In this document: positions 15,353-23,456 of the stretch, piece after piece
How positions within the stretch are numbered: position 1 is the first letter of the stretch
Layout of the letters: each line of letters opens with the position of its first letter
Assembly (NCBI RefSeq): GCF_030718205.1
Contig: NZ_JAUZQF010000009.1
Location: 248,001 to 312,000 of the forward strand
Reading direction: 5' to 3'
DNA from: Nonomuraea turcica
Lineage (GTDB): Bacteria; Actinomycetota; Actinomycetes; Streptosporangiales; Streptosporangiaceae
DNA length: 64,000 nucleotides
Notes under the pieces: model-generated
What the model was told of the DNA's origin: nothing
What the model saw: only the letters and a program-made list of their open reading frames with translations
The model's database searches: none
Program-made: the position numbers and the translations under genes

Positions 15353-16385
15353 AGGCCGTGAGCCCAAGGGCGGCCGCCGTCGCCGCCCTGGCACGCCCGG
15401 GGGCCATCAGCAGATCCGTCGAATCCGACAGCTGATCCACGCACCCCACCGCCGGCAACCCCTTGATGGTCGCATCCGACACCGACGCCATCAGCGCCTC
15501 GGCGAACCGGTCTCCCCCGATCACCCGGAACGGCCGGTCGAAAAACCCCCGCACCCCCTCATCCAGCCGCTCGGCCAGCGCCACCCGGTTCTGCAACGCC
15601 GCCACCCGCTCGTACGCCCCCGTCAGGCCCTCCTCGCGCTGGCGCCACGATCGCGCCGCCACGGCGGCCCCCAGGCACTCCCCCAGCTCCGCCGAGCCCG
15701 GCAGCCGCGCCAGCGCACTGCCCAGCCATTTGGGATACGGCGGGTACCGCCGGCGCAGCAGCAGCGCCAACCGCATCACCTCCCGCGCCAGCCGCGCCCC
15801 CTCCACGGCCGAGCCCAGCTCATCGCCGACCTCGCCGCACCGGCCGGGAAACGGCTCCTCCTCTGCGATCCGCCGCCACTGACACGCCAGGACATACCGC
15901 CACACGTCCTGCGGATACCAGCGCAACGCCGCCCTGGCCGCCTCCAGCGCGCCCAGCCCGTCGTGGAACACCTCCCCGCACGTCACCTCGGCCAGGCGCT
16001 GCCACGGCACCGACAACCAGTCCAGCAGCGACACCCCGGCCCGCGGGTCGAAGCCGAGCATGTCCGTCAGCCACGCGCCCGGCTCCGTCACCGTCACCCC
16101 GGGCCGCACCTCGCCGTGGTAGCCGAACACCGTCGGCAACCCGCGGAAACGCTCCGGCAGGCCCGCCACGACCTTGGCCTCCACCTCGGCCACGTCCGCC
16201 GCCGCCGTGAACACCAGCACCCGCGGCCCCCAGTCATGATCGGCCGACCGCGCGGTGTCGAACGCCAGCACCTCCGACCCCGGACCGATCAATGCCGCAC
16301 TGTGCGGCACCCGGGGCACCAACGGGGCCACGACCTCGTGGTAGAAGTCCCGCGACAACTCAATACCAGGCACAAAGTTGGACAT
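15351..16385 (-). CDS. DUF4037 domain-containing protein
   Basis: A 344-residue protein matching the DUF4037 group: N-terminal nucleotidyltransferase-like half (FYHEVVAPLVPRVPHSAALIGPGSEVLAFDTARSADHDWGPRVLVFTA, with GSxxxxxDxxxSxDHDWG in place of a GSxxxxxDxxSDxD motif) and a helical C-terminal half (YPPYPKWLGSALARLP, GDRFAEALMASVSD). The acidic residues suggest a nucleotidyltransferase fold; the substrate is unknown. The ATG at 16385 is preferred to one 39 nt further upstream. Confidence 0.82.
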   Translation of the reverse strand: MSNFVPGIELSRDFYHEVVAPLVPRVPHSAALIGPGSEVLAFDTARSADHDWGPRVLVFTAAADVAEVEAKVVAGLPERFRGLPTVFGYHGEVRPGVTVTEPGAWLTDMLGFDPRAGVSLLDWLSVPWQRLAEVTCGEVFHDGLGALEAARAALRWYPQDVWRYVLACQWRRIAEEEPFPGRCGEVGDELGSAVEGARLAREVMRLALLLRRRYPPYPKWLGSALARLPGSAELGECLGAAVAARSWRQREEGLTGAYERVAALQNRVALAERLDEGVRGFFDRPFRVIGGDRFAEALMASVSDATIKGLPAVGCVDQLSDSTDLLMAPGRARAATAAALGLTA

Positions 16386-16507
16386 CACCCCGACAACTGT
16401 GCACGAGCGCCGCCCGAACCACACCCGGTTTTCCCCGCGGCGACCGGCAGGTCAGGAGGCCGGGTCAGGCGGGCACACGCCCGGCCCTCACGCCGCGCAA
16501 GCGCGCG

Positions 16508-17947
16508 TCACAAGATCGCGCCCGGCCGGTAGAGCGCCGCCTCAGGATGCGCCGCCACGACCTGGCCCACCTGCTGCGAGACCGCCTCCACCTGATCGGC
16601 CGCCGCGCCGGTGAACGACACCCGGTCGGCCAGCAACGCCTCCAGCTGCGCACGATCGAGCGGGAAGCGCTCATCGCCGGCCAGCAGGTCCAGCAGCGCG
16701 TTACCGGCGCCGCGCGAGCGCATCGCCAGCGCCGCCGCCACCGCGTGCTCCTTGATCAGCTCGTGCGCCTGCTCGCGGCCCATCCCCGCCCGCACCGACG
16801 CCATCAGCATCTTCGTCGTGGCCAGGAACGGCAGGTAGCGGCCCAGCTCGGCGGCGATCACCGCCGGGAAGGCGCCGAACTCCTCCAGCACCGTCAGCAT
16901 CGTCTCCACCAGCCCGTCGAAGGCGAAGAACGCATCCGGCAACGCCACCCGCCGCACCACCGAGCACGACACGTCGCCCTCGTTCCACTGGTCGCCCGCC
17001 AGCTCCCCCGTCATGGAGGCGTAGCCGCGCAGCACCACGGCCAGGCCGTTGACCCGTTCGCACGAGCGCGTGTTCATCTTGTGCGGCATCGCCGACGAGC
17101 CGACCTGCCCCTCGGCGAACCCCTCGGTGACCAGCTCATGCCCGGCCATCAGCCGGATCGTCTTGGCCAGCGACGACGGCGCCGCCGCCAGCTGCACCAG
17201 CGCGGTCACCACCTCGAAGTCCAGCGACCGCGGATAGACCTGCCCGACGCTGGTGAAACGGGAGGCGAACCCCAGATGCGCGGCCACCCGGCCCTCCAGC
17301 TCGGCCAGCTTGCCGCGGTCACCGCCCAGCAGGTCCAGCATGTCCTGGGCGGTGCCGACCGGGCCCTTGATGCCGCGCAGCGGGTAGCGGCCGATCAGCT
17401 CCTCCAGCCGCCGGTAGGCCACCAGCAGCTCATCGGCGGCCGTCGCGAACCGCTTGCCCAGCGTGGTGGCCTGCGCCGCCACGTTGTGCGAGCGGCCCGC
17501 CATCACGCTCGCCTCGTGCTCCTCGGCCAGCGTCGCCAGCCGCGCCAGCAGCGCCACCGTCCGGTCGCGCACCAGCAGCAGGCTGTCGCGGATCTGCAGC
17601 TGCTCGACGTTCTCGGTCAGGTCCCGCGAGGTCATGCCCTTGTGCACCTGCTCGTGCCCGGCCAGCGCGTTGAACTCCTCGATGCGGGCCTTGACGTCGT
17701 GCCGGGTGACGCGCTCCCGCGCCGCGATCGAGTCCAGATCGACCTGCTCGACCACCTTGTCGTAGTCGGCGATCGCGCCCTCCGGGACCGCGATCCCCAG
17801 CTCGGCCTGCGCCCGCAGCACCGCCAGCCACAACCGCCGCTCCGCGACGATCTTGTATTCGGGCGACCACAGGCGGGTCAGCTCCGGCGAGGCATAGCGG
17901 GTGGCCAGGACATTCGGGATACGCGGCTTCGACGTCACGTCGCACAA
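16508..17947 (-). CDS. purB: Adenylosuccinate lyase
   Basis: A 479-residue fumarase/aspartase-superfamily lyase. Diagnostic segments: HDVKARIEEFNALAGHEQVHKGMTSRDLTEN (general acid His region), GRSHNVAAQATTLGKRFA, and the signature loop VGSSAMPHKMNTRSCERV with the catalytic Ser. It converts SAICAR to AICAR and adenylosuccinate to AMP in purine synthesis. It stands alone here, with no other pur genes nearby. The length is that of the longer eukaryote-like PurB form. Confidence 0.93.
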   Translation of the reverse strand: MCDVTSKPRIPNVLATRYASPELTRLWSPEYKIVAERRLWLAVLRAQAELGIAVPEGAIADYDKVVEQVDLDSIAARERVTRHDVKARIEEFNALAGHEQVHKGMTSRDLTENVEQLQIRDSLLLVRDRTVALLARLATLAEEHEASVMAGRSHNVAAQATTLGKRFATAADELLVAYRRLEELIGRYPLRGIKGPVGTAQDMLDLLGGDRGKLAELEGRVAAHLGFASRFTSVGQVYPRSLDFEVVTALVQLAAAPSSLAKTIRLMAGHELVTEGFAEGQVGSSAMPHKMNTRSCERVNGLAVVLRGYASMTGELAGDQWNEGDVSCSVVRRVALPDAFFAFDGLVETMLTVLEEFGAFPAVIAAELGRYLPFLATTKMLMASVRAGMGREQAHELIKEHAVAAALAMRSRGAGNALLDLLAGDERFPLDRAQLEALLADRVSFTGAAADQVEAVSQQVGQVVAAHPEAALYRPGAIL

Positions 17948-17983
17948 GTCTATGCACCCTCCCGCGACGCCTCGCGCGCAGGC

Positions 17984-19447
17984 TCAGCGTCCCGGCGGCA
18001 CGAACACGTACCGCCGCTTGCCGCCGTCCAGCCGCAGCTCCACCGCCGTCCAGGACGCCAGGAACGGGGCCGGCGGCCGGCGGGAGGTCGTGATGACGCC
18101 CACCCAGTCGCCCCGCGCCAGCGCGGCCCTGATCGACGACGGCACCGACGACCGGCCACCGTAATGACGGAAGACCCCATGCGCGGCACACCGCGCCAGG
18201 AAGGCGATCTGCACGGCGTCGTGACCGTACAGGAAACACGGCGGGCGCATGCCCAGCTGCTGCAGCCGGGCCGCGACCGCCGGATTCACGGCACGGGCGG
18301 TGTGGACGGCGCCACCGTGGACGACGACGGACCTCGCCTGCAGGACGAAGTAGCACACCATGGCGGCGACGGCGAGCACCGCGGTGCCGCGCCGCCGGCA
18401 CAACCACACGACCCCCGCGGCGACCGGGAGGGCCAGCAGGGCGTAGGCGGGCAGCAGGAAACGCGGAGCGGCATAGCCGACGGTGAAGAGGTAGACGAAA
18501 GCGAGCGACAGGCCGCAGGCCGCGGCCGCCAGGAGTGAGCGGCGCCGCGCCGCCCACACGCCCAGCCCCGCCACGACCGGCACGGCCGCGAACCAGGCGA
18601 TCTGCGCCAGTGGGTAACCCCCGCACTCGACGCCGAAACGGCACAGCAGCGGCCCGTTCAGCGCGCGCAGATGATCGGGCAGGCTGAAGTGCAACCCCGT
18701 CGCGTTCTCCGCCCCCGCCGCGCGCAGCCGCGCCACCGGCCCGCCGAACCGCACGAGCGCCTCGCCTATCCATTGCGCCCAGCCGATCGCCAGCCCCGCC
18801 GCCACGGCCGCGAGCAGCCGCGCCCGCCGCCGCACGATCCCGTACCCGAGCAGCGGCGCCGCCAGCCAGGTCGCATCCGAAGGGCGCAGCAGTGACGCCA
18901 GGGCGAACGCCGCCACCACCCCGGCCGCGACCAGCCGGGACCGGGGGCGCCTGCCGGCCAGGCAGGCCAGGCCCACCCCGGCGACAGCGCAGTAGGCGAG
19001 CCACATGTTCGGCATGGCCTCGTTGCCGTACAGCACCGACAGCCACAGCCCGGCGAACAGCGCGGCGGCCAGCGGCGCGAGCGGCCCCGGCCGCAGCCGG
19101 ACCCACGGCGCGTAGGCCAGGAACAGCGCGATCCCGGACAGCACACTCAGATACCCGCGGATGGCCGTCACCGACGGCGTGAGGAGGGCGACGGGCGCGG
19201 CCAGCAGCTGAACCCCGCGGGCGCGCGGCGCGGTGAACTCGGCGGCGGGCACGCCGCGGGCCACCTGGCTGAGGTAAACGCTCTCGTCCCAGCCCAGCCC
19301 GATCCGCGCCGTGAACACCAGCTGAACCACCGTGGAGCAGACGGCTACCAGCGCCAGCGCCCCATAGGGGCGGCGCGCGGCGGCCCACACCCGCAGCCGG
19401 GCCACCGCGCGCCGCCTCGTCACGGCCGGATCCTGGAGCTCATCCAT
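17984..19447 (-). CDS. GT-C fold glycosyltransferase-like polytopic membrane protein
   Basis: About 487 residues with some 10-12 transmembrane helices. Just after the first helix comes GLGWDESVYLSQVARG; the Asp-Glu pair in the first extracytoplasmic loop is typical of GT-C (ArnT/PMT-like) enzymes using polyprenyl-phosphate sugars. The tail (YGHDAVQIAFLARCAAHGVFRHYGG ... YVFVPPG) is soluble. Donor and acceptor unknown. ATG 19447 is chosen; a GTG 9 nt upstream is also in frame. Confidence 0.75.
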   Translation of the reverse strand: MDELQDPAVTRRRAVARLRVWAAARRPYGALALVAVCSTVVQLVFTARIGLGWDESVYLSQVARGVPAAEFTAPRARGVQLLAAPVALLTPSVTAIRGYLSVLSGIALFLAYAPWVRLRPGPLAPLAAALFAGLWLSVLYGNEAMPNMWLAYCAVAGVGLACLAGRRPRSRLVAAGVVAAFALASLLRPSDATWLAAPLLGYGIVRRRARLLAAVAAGLAIGWAQWIGEALVRFGGPVARLRAAGAENATGLHFSLPDHLRALNGPLLCRFGVECGGYPLAQIAWFAAVPVVAGLGVWAARRRSLLAAAACGLSLAFVYLFTVGYAAPRFLLPAYALLALPVAAGVVWLCRRRGTAVLAVAAMVCYFVLQARSVVVHGGAVHTARAVNPAVAARLQQLGMRPPCFLYGHDAVQIAFLARCAAHGVFRHYGGRSSVPSSIRAALARGDWVGVITTSRRPPAPFLASWTAVELRLDGGKRRYVFVPPGR

Positions 19448-19500
19448 GCGCCCCACGCTACGAACGGCCAGGTAAGAGACCGTTCAGAGCACGGTCAGCG

Positions 19501-19535
19501 GCGCGCCCGCACGGCACCAGGCCGTGCGGGCGCGC
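19501..19535. terminator. Terminator downstream of the RND gene
   Basis: Perfect 15-bp arms (GCGCGCCCGCACGGC at 19501-19515, GCCGTGCGGGCGCGC at 19521-19535) with a 5-nt loop, 11 nt past the stop of the RND transporter gene on the minus strand. Confidence 0.75.
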
Positions 19536-19545
19536 GCGAGACGAC

Positions 19546-22500
19546 TCACGTGGCCGGCGTGAGAACCTTCTCCTCCGGCTCCTCGGTCGCAGGCGCGGCC
19601 GGCGTGCGCCGCATCCGCTCCTTCGTCCGCTCCACCACCGTGTACAGCGTCGGCACCAGGACCAGGGTCAGCAGCGTCGAGGAGATCAGCCCGCCGATCA
19701 CCACGATCGCCAGCGGCTGCGAGATGAACCCGCCCGACCCGGTCACGCCCAGCGCCATCGGCGTCAGCGCGCAGATCGTGGCCACCGCCGTCATCAGGAT
19801 CGGACGCAACCGCCGCCGGCCGCCCTCGATCACCGCCTCGACCACGCCCATGCCCTGCTCGCGATACTGGTTGATCAGGTCGATCAGCACGATCGCGTTC
19901 GTCACCACGATCCCGATCAGCATCAGCATGCCGATCAGCGCCGGCACGCCCAGCGCCGTGTCGGTGGCCACCAGCAGCCCGACCGCGCCCGTCGCCGCGA
20001 ACGGGATCGACACCAGCAGGATCACCGGCTGGATGAAGCTGCGGAACGTCGCCACCATGATCATGAACACGATCGCGATCGCCGCCAGCATCGCCAGCCC
20101 CAGATCGGCGAACGCGTCCGCCTGATCGGCCGACGCGCCGCCCATCTCATAGGAGGCGCCCGAGCCCAGCTGCAGCCCGTCCAGCGTCGTCGTCAGCGTC
20201 TGCGTCACCGCGCCCAGGTTCCCGGCGTCGGCGACCTTGGCCGAGACGGTGGCCGAACGCTCACCGTCGATCCTGGTCACCTGCGTCGGACCGGCCACTT
20301 CCTTGACGTCGGCCACCGTCGACAGCTTCACCGTCCCGGCCGCCGTGGCCAGCTCCAGATCCTCGACCGCCTCGACGTCCTCCGGCGCGTCCGCGCCCCG
20401 CAGCACCAGATCGCTGGCACGGCCGTCCAGCGTGATCTGACCCAGCGGCGCGCCGCGGAACGCCTGCGCCACCGCCTGCCCGATCTGCGCCTCCGACAGG
20501 CCGCGCTCGGCGGCCTCCGCACGGTCGACCACGACCTCGACCCGCGGCGCCCCGGCCTCCAGGTTCGACGACACGTCCCGCAGCCCGGACACCTCGCCCA
20601 TCGCCCGCGTGACCTCGTCACTCGCCGTACGCAACGTCTCGATGTCGGGCGCGCGCACGATCACGCTGACCGTGTCGGAGTTGAACCCGCCGCCGCCCCC
20701 GCCCACGGTCACCTCACCGACGCCGGACAGGCCCGCGATCTTGTCGCGCAGCTCCTGCTCGACCTTCGGCGTGTCGGCGCCGTCCTTGAGGGTGACCGAG
20801 TACGAGGCCGAGTCCGCGCTGCTGCCGCCCCCGCCGAAACCGCCGCCTCCACCGAAACCGCCGCCGCCCCCGCCGACGTTCACCTGGTACGTCTCCACCG
20901 CCTCCACGTCCGCCAGCACGTCCTCGACCCGCTGGGCGGCCTTGTCGGTGGTGGCCAGGTCCGTGCCGACCGGCATCCGCTGCGACAACGAGATCGTGTT
21001 CTGCCCCGAGGAGTCCAGGAAGTTCGTCCGCAGGCCCCCGGCCAGCCCCATCGTGCCGACGAACACCGCCACCCCGATGAGCACCGTCACCAGCTTGAAC
21101 CGGGTGGCGAACCGCAACACCGGCAGATAGGCCCGCTGCAACGGCGAGCGCAGCTCCTTGGCCTCGGCCTCCTCCCGCTGCTTACGCGCCTGCTCGGGCG
21201 TCAGCTCCGGCGTCTTGAGGAACCAGTACGCCAGCACCGGCACCACCGTCAGCGACACCACCAGCGAGGCCAGCAACGCCACCGCCACCGTGATCGAGAA
21301 CGGGCCGAACAGCTCGCCCACCATGCCGCCCACGATCGCGATCGGCGCGAACACCGCCACCGTCGTCAGCGTCGAGGCCGTCACCGCGCCCGACACCTCA
21401 CGCACCGCCGTCAAGATCGCCTGTAGTCGCGCCTCGCCGTAGCCGAGATGCCGCTTGATGTTCTCCAGCACCACGATCGAGTCGTCCACGACCCGGCCCA
21501 CCGCGATCGTCAGCGCGCCCAGCGTCAGCATGTTCAGCGAATAGTCGCCCGCCCACAGCACGATCAGCGCGATCACCACCGACAGCGGAATCGACACCGC
21601 CGTCACCAGCGTCGAGCGCACCGACAGCAGGAACACCAAGATGACCAGCACCGCGAACGCCAGCCCCAGCAGGCCCTCGGTGGTCAGGCTCTCGATCGAC
21701 TGCTCCACATACGGCGCCTGGTCGAACACCACCGACACCTGCGTGTCCGAGCTGTCGCCCAGCGCCCGGGTCAGCTCCGGCAGCTTCTCCCGGATCTCGT
21801 GCGAGATCGTCACCGCGTTGCCGTCCGGCATCATCGTCACCGACACGCCCAGGCTCGACGTGCCGTCCGTACGGGTGATCGTCGTCGCGTCGGCCAGCCC
21901 CCGCTTGATCTCCGCGACGTCGCCCAGTTTGACCGGCTTGAGCGGCTTGGGCTTCGCCACCTGCTGCGGCAACCCGCCCTGACCCTGCGCTTGGCCCTGC
22001 TGAGGCTGACCCTGCTGAGGCTGACCCTGCTGAGGCTGACCCTGCTGAGGCTGACCCTGGGCCGGCGTCTGCTGAGGCTGGGCGGGCGTCAGGTAGAGGC
22101 CCTTCAGCTTCTCCACCGAGTCGACCCGCGCACCCACCTGCACCGTCAGCGTCTTGCCCGCGTCGGTCAGCGTGCCCGCCGGGATCGGAGTGCCGTTCGC
22201 CTTCAGCACGTCGGGGATCTGCGCCGCCGACACGCCCTTGTCCTTCATCTTGTCGGCGTCCGGCTCGATCGTCACCACCTCGTCGCGGGTGCCGGTGACC
22301 GCCGCCTCCCGCACGCCCTCCACGCCCTGCAACTCCGGAACCATGATCCGGCGCAGCTTGTCGGCCATCGCCCGCGAATCGCCGCCGTCGCCCACCGCCA
22401 GCACCAGCACCGGCAGGTCGTCGGTGCTGCCCGCCGTCACCTGCGGCTCCACCCCGTCGGGCAGCGTCACCCTGCTGACGGCCTGCTGCATCTTGTTCAG

Positions 22501-22815
22501 CGACGACTCCACATCGGTGCCGTAGGCAAAAGCGACCTGGATCGACGCCATGCCCTCCCGGGAGGTGGAGGTCATCTGCTCCATCCCCTCCAGCCCCTGG
22601 AAGGAGTCCTCGATCGGCTTGGTGACCTGCTCCTCCACGATCTCGGGCGACGCGCCGGGATACGGCGCCACCACGAAAGCGCCGGGGAACGACAACGACG
22701 GAAGCAACTGCTGCTTCAACTGCGGAATCGTGAACACGCCGAACGCGCTCACCACCAACGCCACCAAGACGACAAGAGTCCGGTTGACCAGGCTCAACCT
22801 GGCGAAAGCGGTCAT
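19546..22815 (-). CDS. Efflux RND transporter permease (AcrB/MdtB-like)
   Basis: A 1089-residue RND pump. The start is classic (MTAFARLSLVNRTLVVLVALVVSAFGVFTIPQLKQQLLPSLSFPGAFVVAPYPGASPEIVEEQVTKPIE). It has the 12-helix, two-loop plan with a TM4 segment GALTIAVGRVVDDSIVVLENIKRHL carrying the paired Asp residues, and RRRLRPILMTAVATICALTPMALG in the second half. The first periplasmic loop has a Gln/Pro-rich insert (about residues 250-275) and the second a poly-Gly stretch. It is divergent from a MarR gene that probably represses it. No membrane-fusion protein is adjacent. Confidence 0.94.
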   Translation of the reverse strand: MTAFARLSLVNRTLVVLVALVVSAFGVFTIPQLKQQLLPSLSFPGAFVVAPYPGASPEIVEEQVTKPIEDSFQGLEGMEQMTSTSREGMASIQVAFAYGTDVESSLNKMQQAVSRVTLPDGVEPQVTAGSTDDLPVLVLAVGDGGDSRAMADKLRRIMVPELQGVEGVREAAVTGTRDEVVTIEPDADKMKDKGVSAAQIPDVLKANGTPIPAGTLTDAGKTLTVQVGARVDSVEKLKGLYLTPAQPQQTPAQGQPQQGQPQQGQPQQGQPQQGQAQGQGGLPQQVAKPKPLKPVKLGDVAEIKRGLADATTITRTDGTSSLGVSVTMMPDGNAVTISHEIREKLPELTRALGDSSDTQVSVVFDQAPYVEQSIESLTTEGLLGLAFAVLVILVFLLSVRSTLVTAVSIPLSVVIALIVLWAGDYSLNMLTLGALTIAVGRVVDDSIVVLENIKRHLGYGEARLQAILTAVREVSGAVTASTLTTVAVFAPIAIVGGMVGELFGPFSITVAVALLASLVVSLTVVPVLAYWFLKTPELTPEQARKQREEAEAKELRSPLQRAYLPVLRFATRFKLVTVLIGVAVFVGTMGLAGGLRTNFLDSSGQNTISLSQRMPVGTDLATTDKAAQRVEDVLADVEAVETYQVNVGGGGGGFGGGGGFGGGGSSADSASYSVTLKDGADTPKVEQELRDKIAGLSGVGEVTVGGGGGGFNSDTVSVIVRAPDIETLRTASDEVTRAMGEVSGLRDVSSNLEAGAPRVEVVVDRAEAAERGLSEAQIGQAVAQAFRGAPLGQITLDGRASDLVLRGADAPEDVEAVEDLELATAAGTVKLSTVADVKEVAGPTQVTRIDGERSATVSAKVADAGNLGAVTQTLTTTLDGLQLGSGASYEMGGASADQADAFADLGLAMLAAIAIVFMIMVATFRSFIQPVILLVSIPFAATGAVGLLVATDTALGVPALIGMLMLIGIVVTNAIVLIDLINQYREQGMGVVEAVIEGGRRRLRPILMTAVATICALTPMALGVTGSGGFISQPLAIVVIGGLISSTLLTLVLVPTLYTVVERTKERMRRTPAAPATEEPEEKVLTPAT
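21995..22054 (-). repeat. 15-bp tandem repeat in the RND gene
   Basis: Four exact head-to-tail copies of CCCTGCTGAGGCTGA encode repeated QPQQG/PQQGQ units in the first large loop of the RND transporter, with imperfect copies on both sides. The exactness points to recent slippage and likely length variation between strains. Confidence 0.85.
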
Positions 22816-22887
22816 AGGGGCTCCCCCTCCAGAGTTTCGCCCCAGACTAACACTTCGCCTCGTACGAATATTTAGATCAACCGAGCA

Positions 22888-22909
22888 TTCCTGATAACCT
22901 TCTCAGGAA
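22888..22909. promoter_or_regulatory. Candidate MarR operator between RND and MarR genes
   Basis: TTCCTGA-N8-TCAGGAA, a perfect 7-bp inverted repeat in the AT-richer divergent gap, 14 bp before the MarR GTG. Its position would let MarR repress both its own gene and the RND pump. Confidence 0.5.
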
Positions 22910-22922
22910 CGAGAGGGCGGCA

Positions 22923-23378
22923 GTGAACGACGAACGCGAAGACCTGATCCGGCGGATCACCGAAACACAACGTGACCTGGGACGACTGTTCGCCCAGCAG
23001 CGATCGTCCCTCTTCGACTCCAACCTCACCATGCGCCAGTTCAGGGTCATCATGCTGCTGTCCGCCGAAGGCTCCGCCTCCGGCCAGGAGCTCGCCGCCG
23101 GCCTTGGCGTCGGTCTCGGCACCGTCACCGGCATCGTTGACCGGCTCATCGCCCAAGGCCTCGTCAGCCGCCGCGAAGACCCCCACGACCGCCGCGTCCG
23201 CCGCGTCGAGCTCACCACCGCCGGCACCAGCCTCGTCGCCGACATCAACGACACCGGCGCCGGCCAGCTGCGCCGCATCATGGAGCACCTCGACACCGAG
23301 ACCCTGCGCAACCTCGACCAGGCCACCCGCGCCATCCGGGCCGTCGCCGGCAAACTCGACAGCGAGCCGGACCAGTAA
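22923..23378 (+). CDS. MarR family transcriptional regulator
   Basis: A 151-residue winged-helix dimer: NLTMRQFRVIMLLSAEGSASGQELAAGLGVGLGTVTGIVDRLIAQGLVSRREDPHDRRVRRVELTTAG contains the HTH and the DxRxxR wing. The GTG start follows GAGAGGGCGG. It is divergent from the RND pump with a 107-bp gap that holds an inverted repeat, the usual arrangement for a pump repressor. Confidence 0.92.
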   Translation: MNDEREDLIRRITETQRDLGRLFAQQRSSLFDSNLTMRQFRVIMLLSAEGSASGQELAAGLGVGLGTVTGIVDRLIAQGLVSRREDPHDRRVRRVELTTAGTSLVADINDTGAGQLRRIMEHLDTETLRNLDQATRAIRAVAGKLDSEPDQ

Positions 23379-23436
23379 CCCCCTCCATCGCTGCCGGGTG
23401 TTTCAGAGGGATCGGTCAACGCCGCCCGGCCCACCG

Positions 23437-23456
23437 CCTTTACGTTGTAGATTTCT
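23437..23456. repeat. Convergent-gap palindromic motif, copy 2
   Basis: CCTTTACGTTGTAGATTTCT, the more divergent copy of the motif at 15333 and 27813. It lies between the convergent MarR and HelD genes and overlaps the HelD stop codon. An overlapping palindrome GTAGA-TT-TCTAC is also present. Confidence 0.5.
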
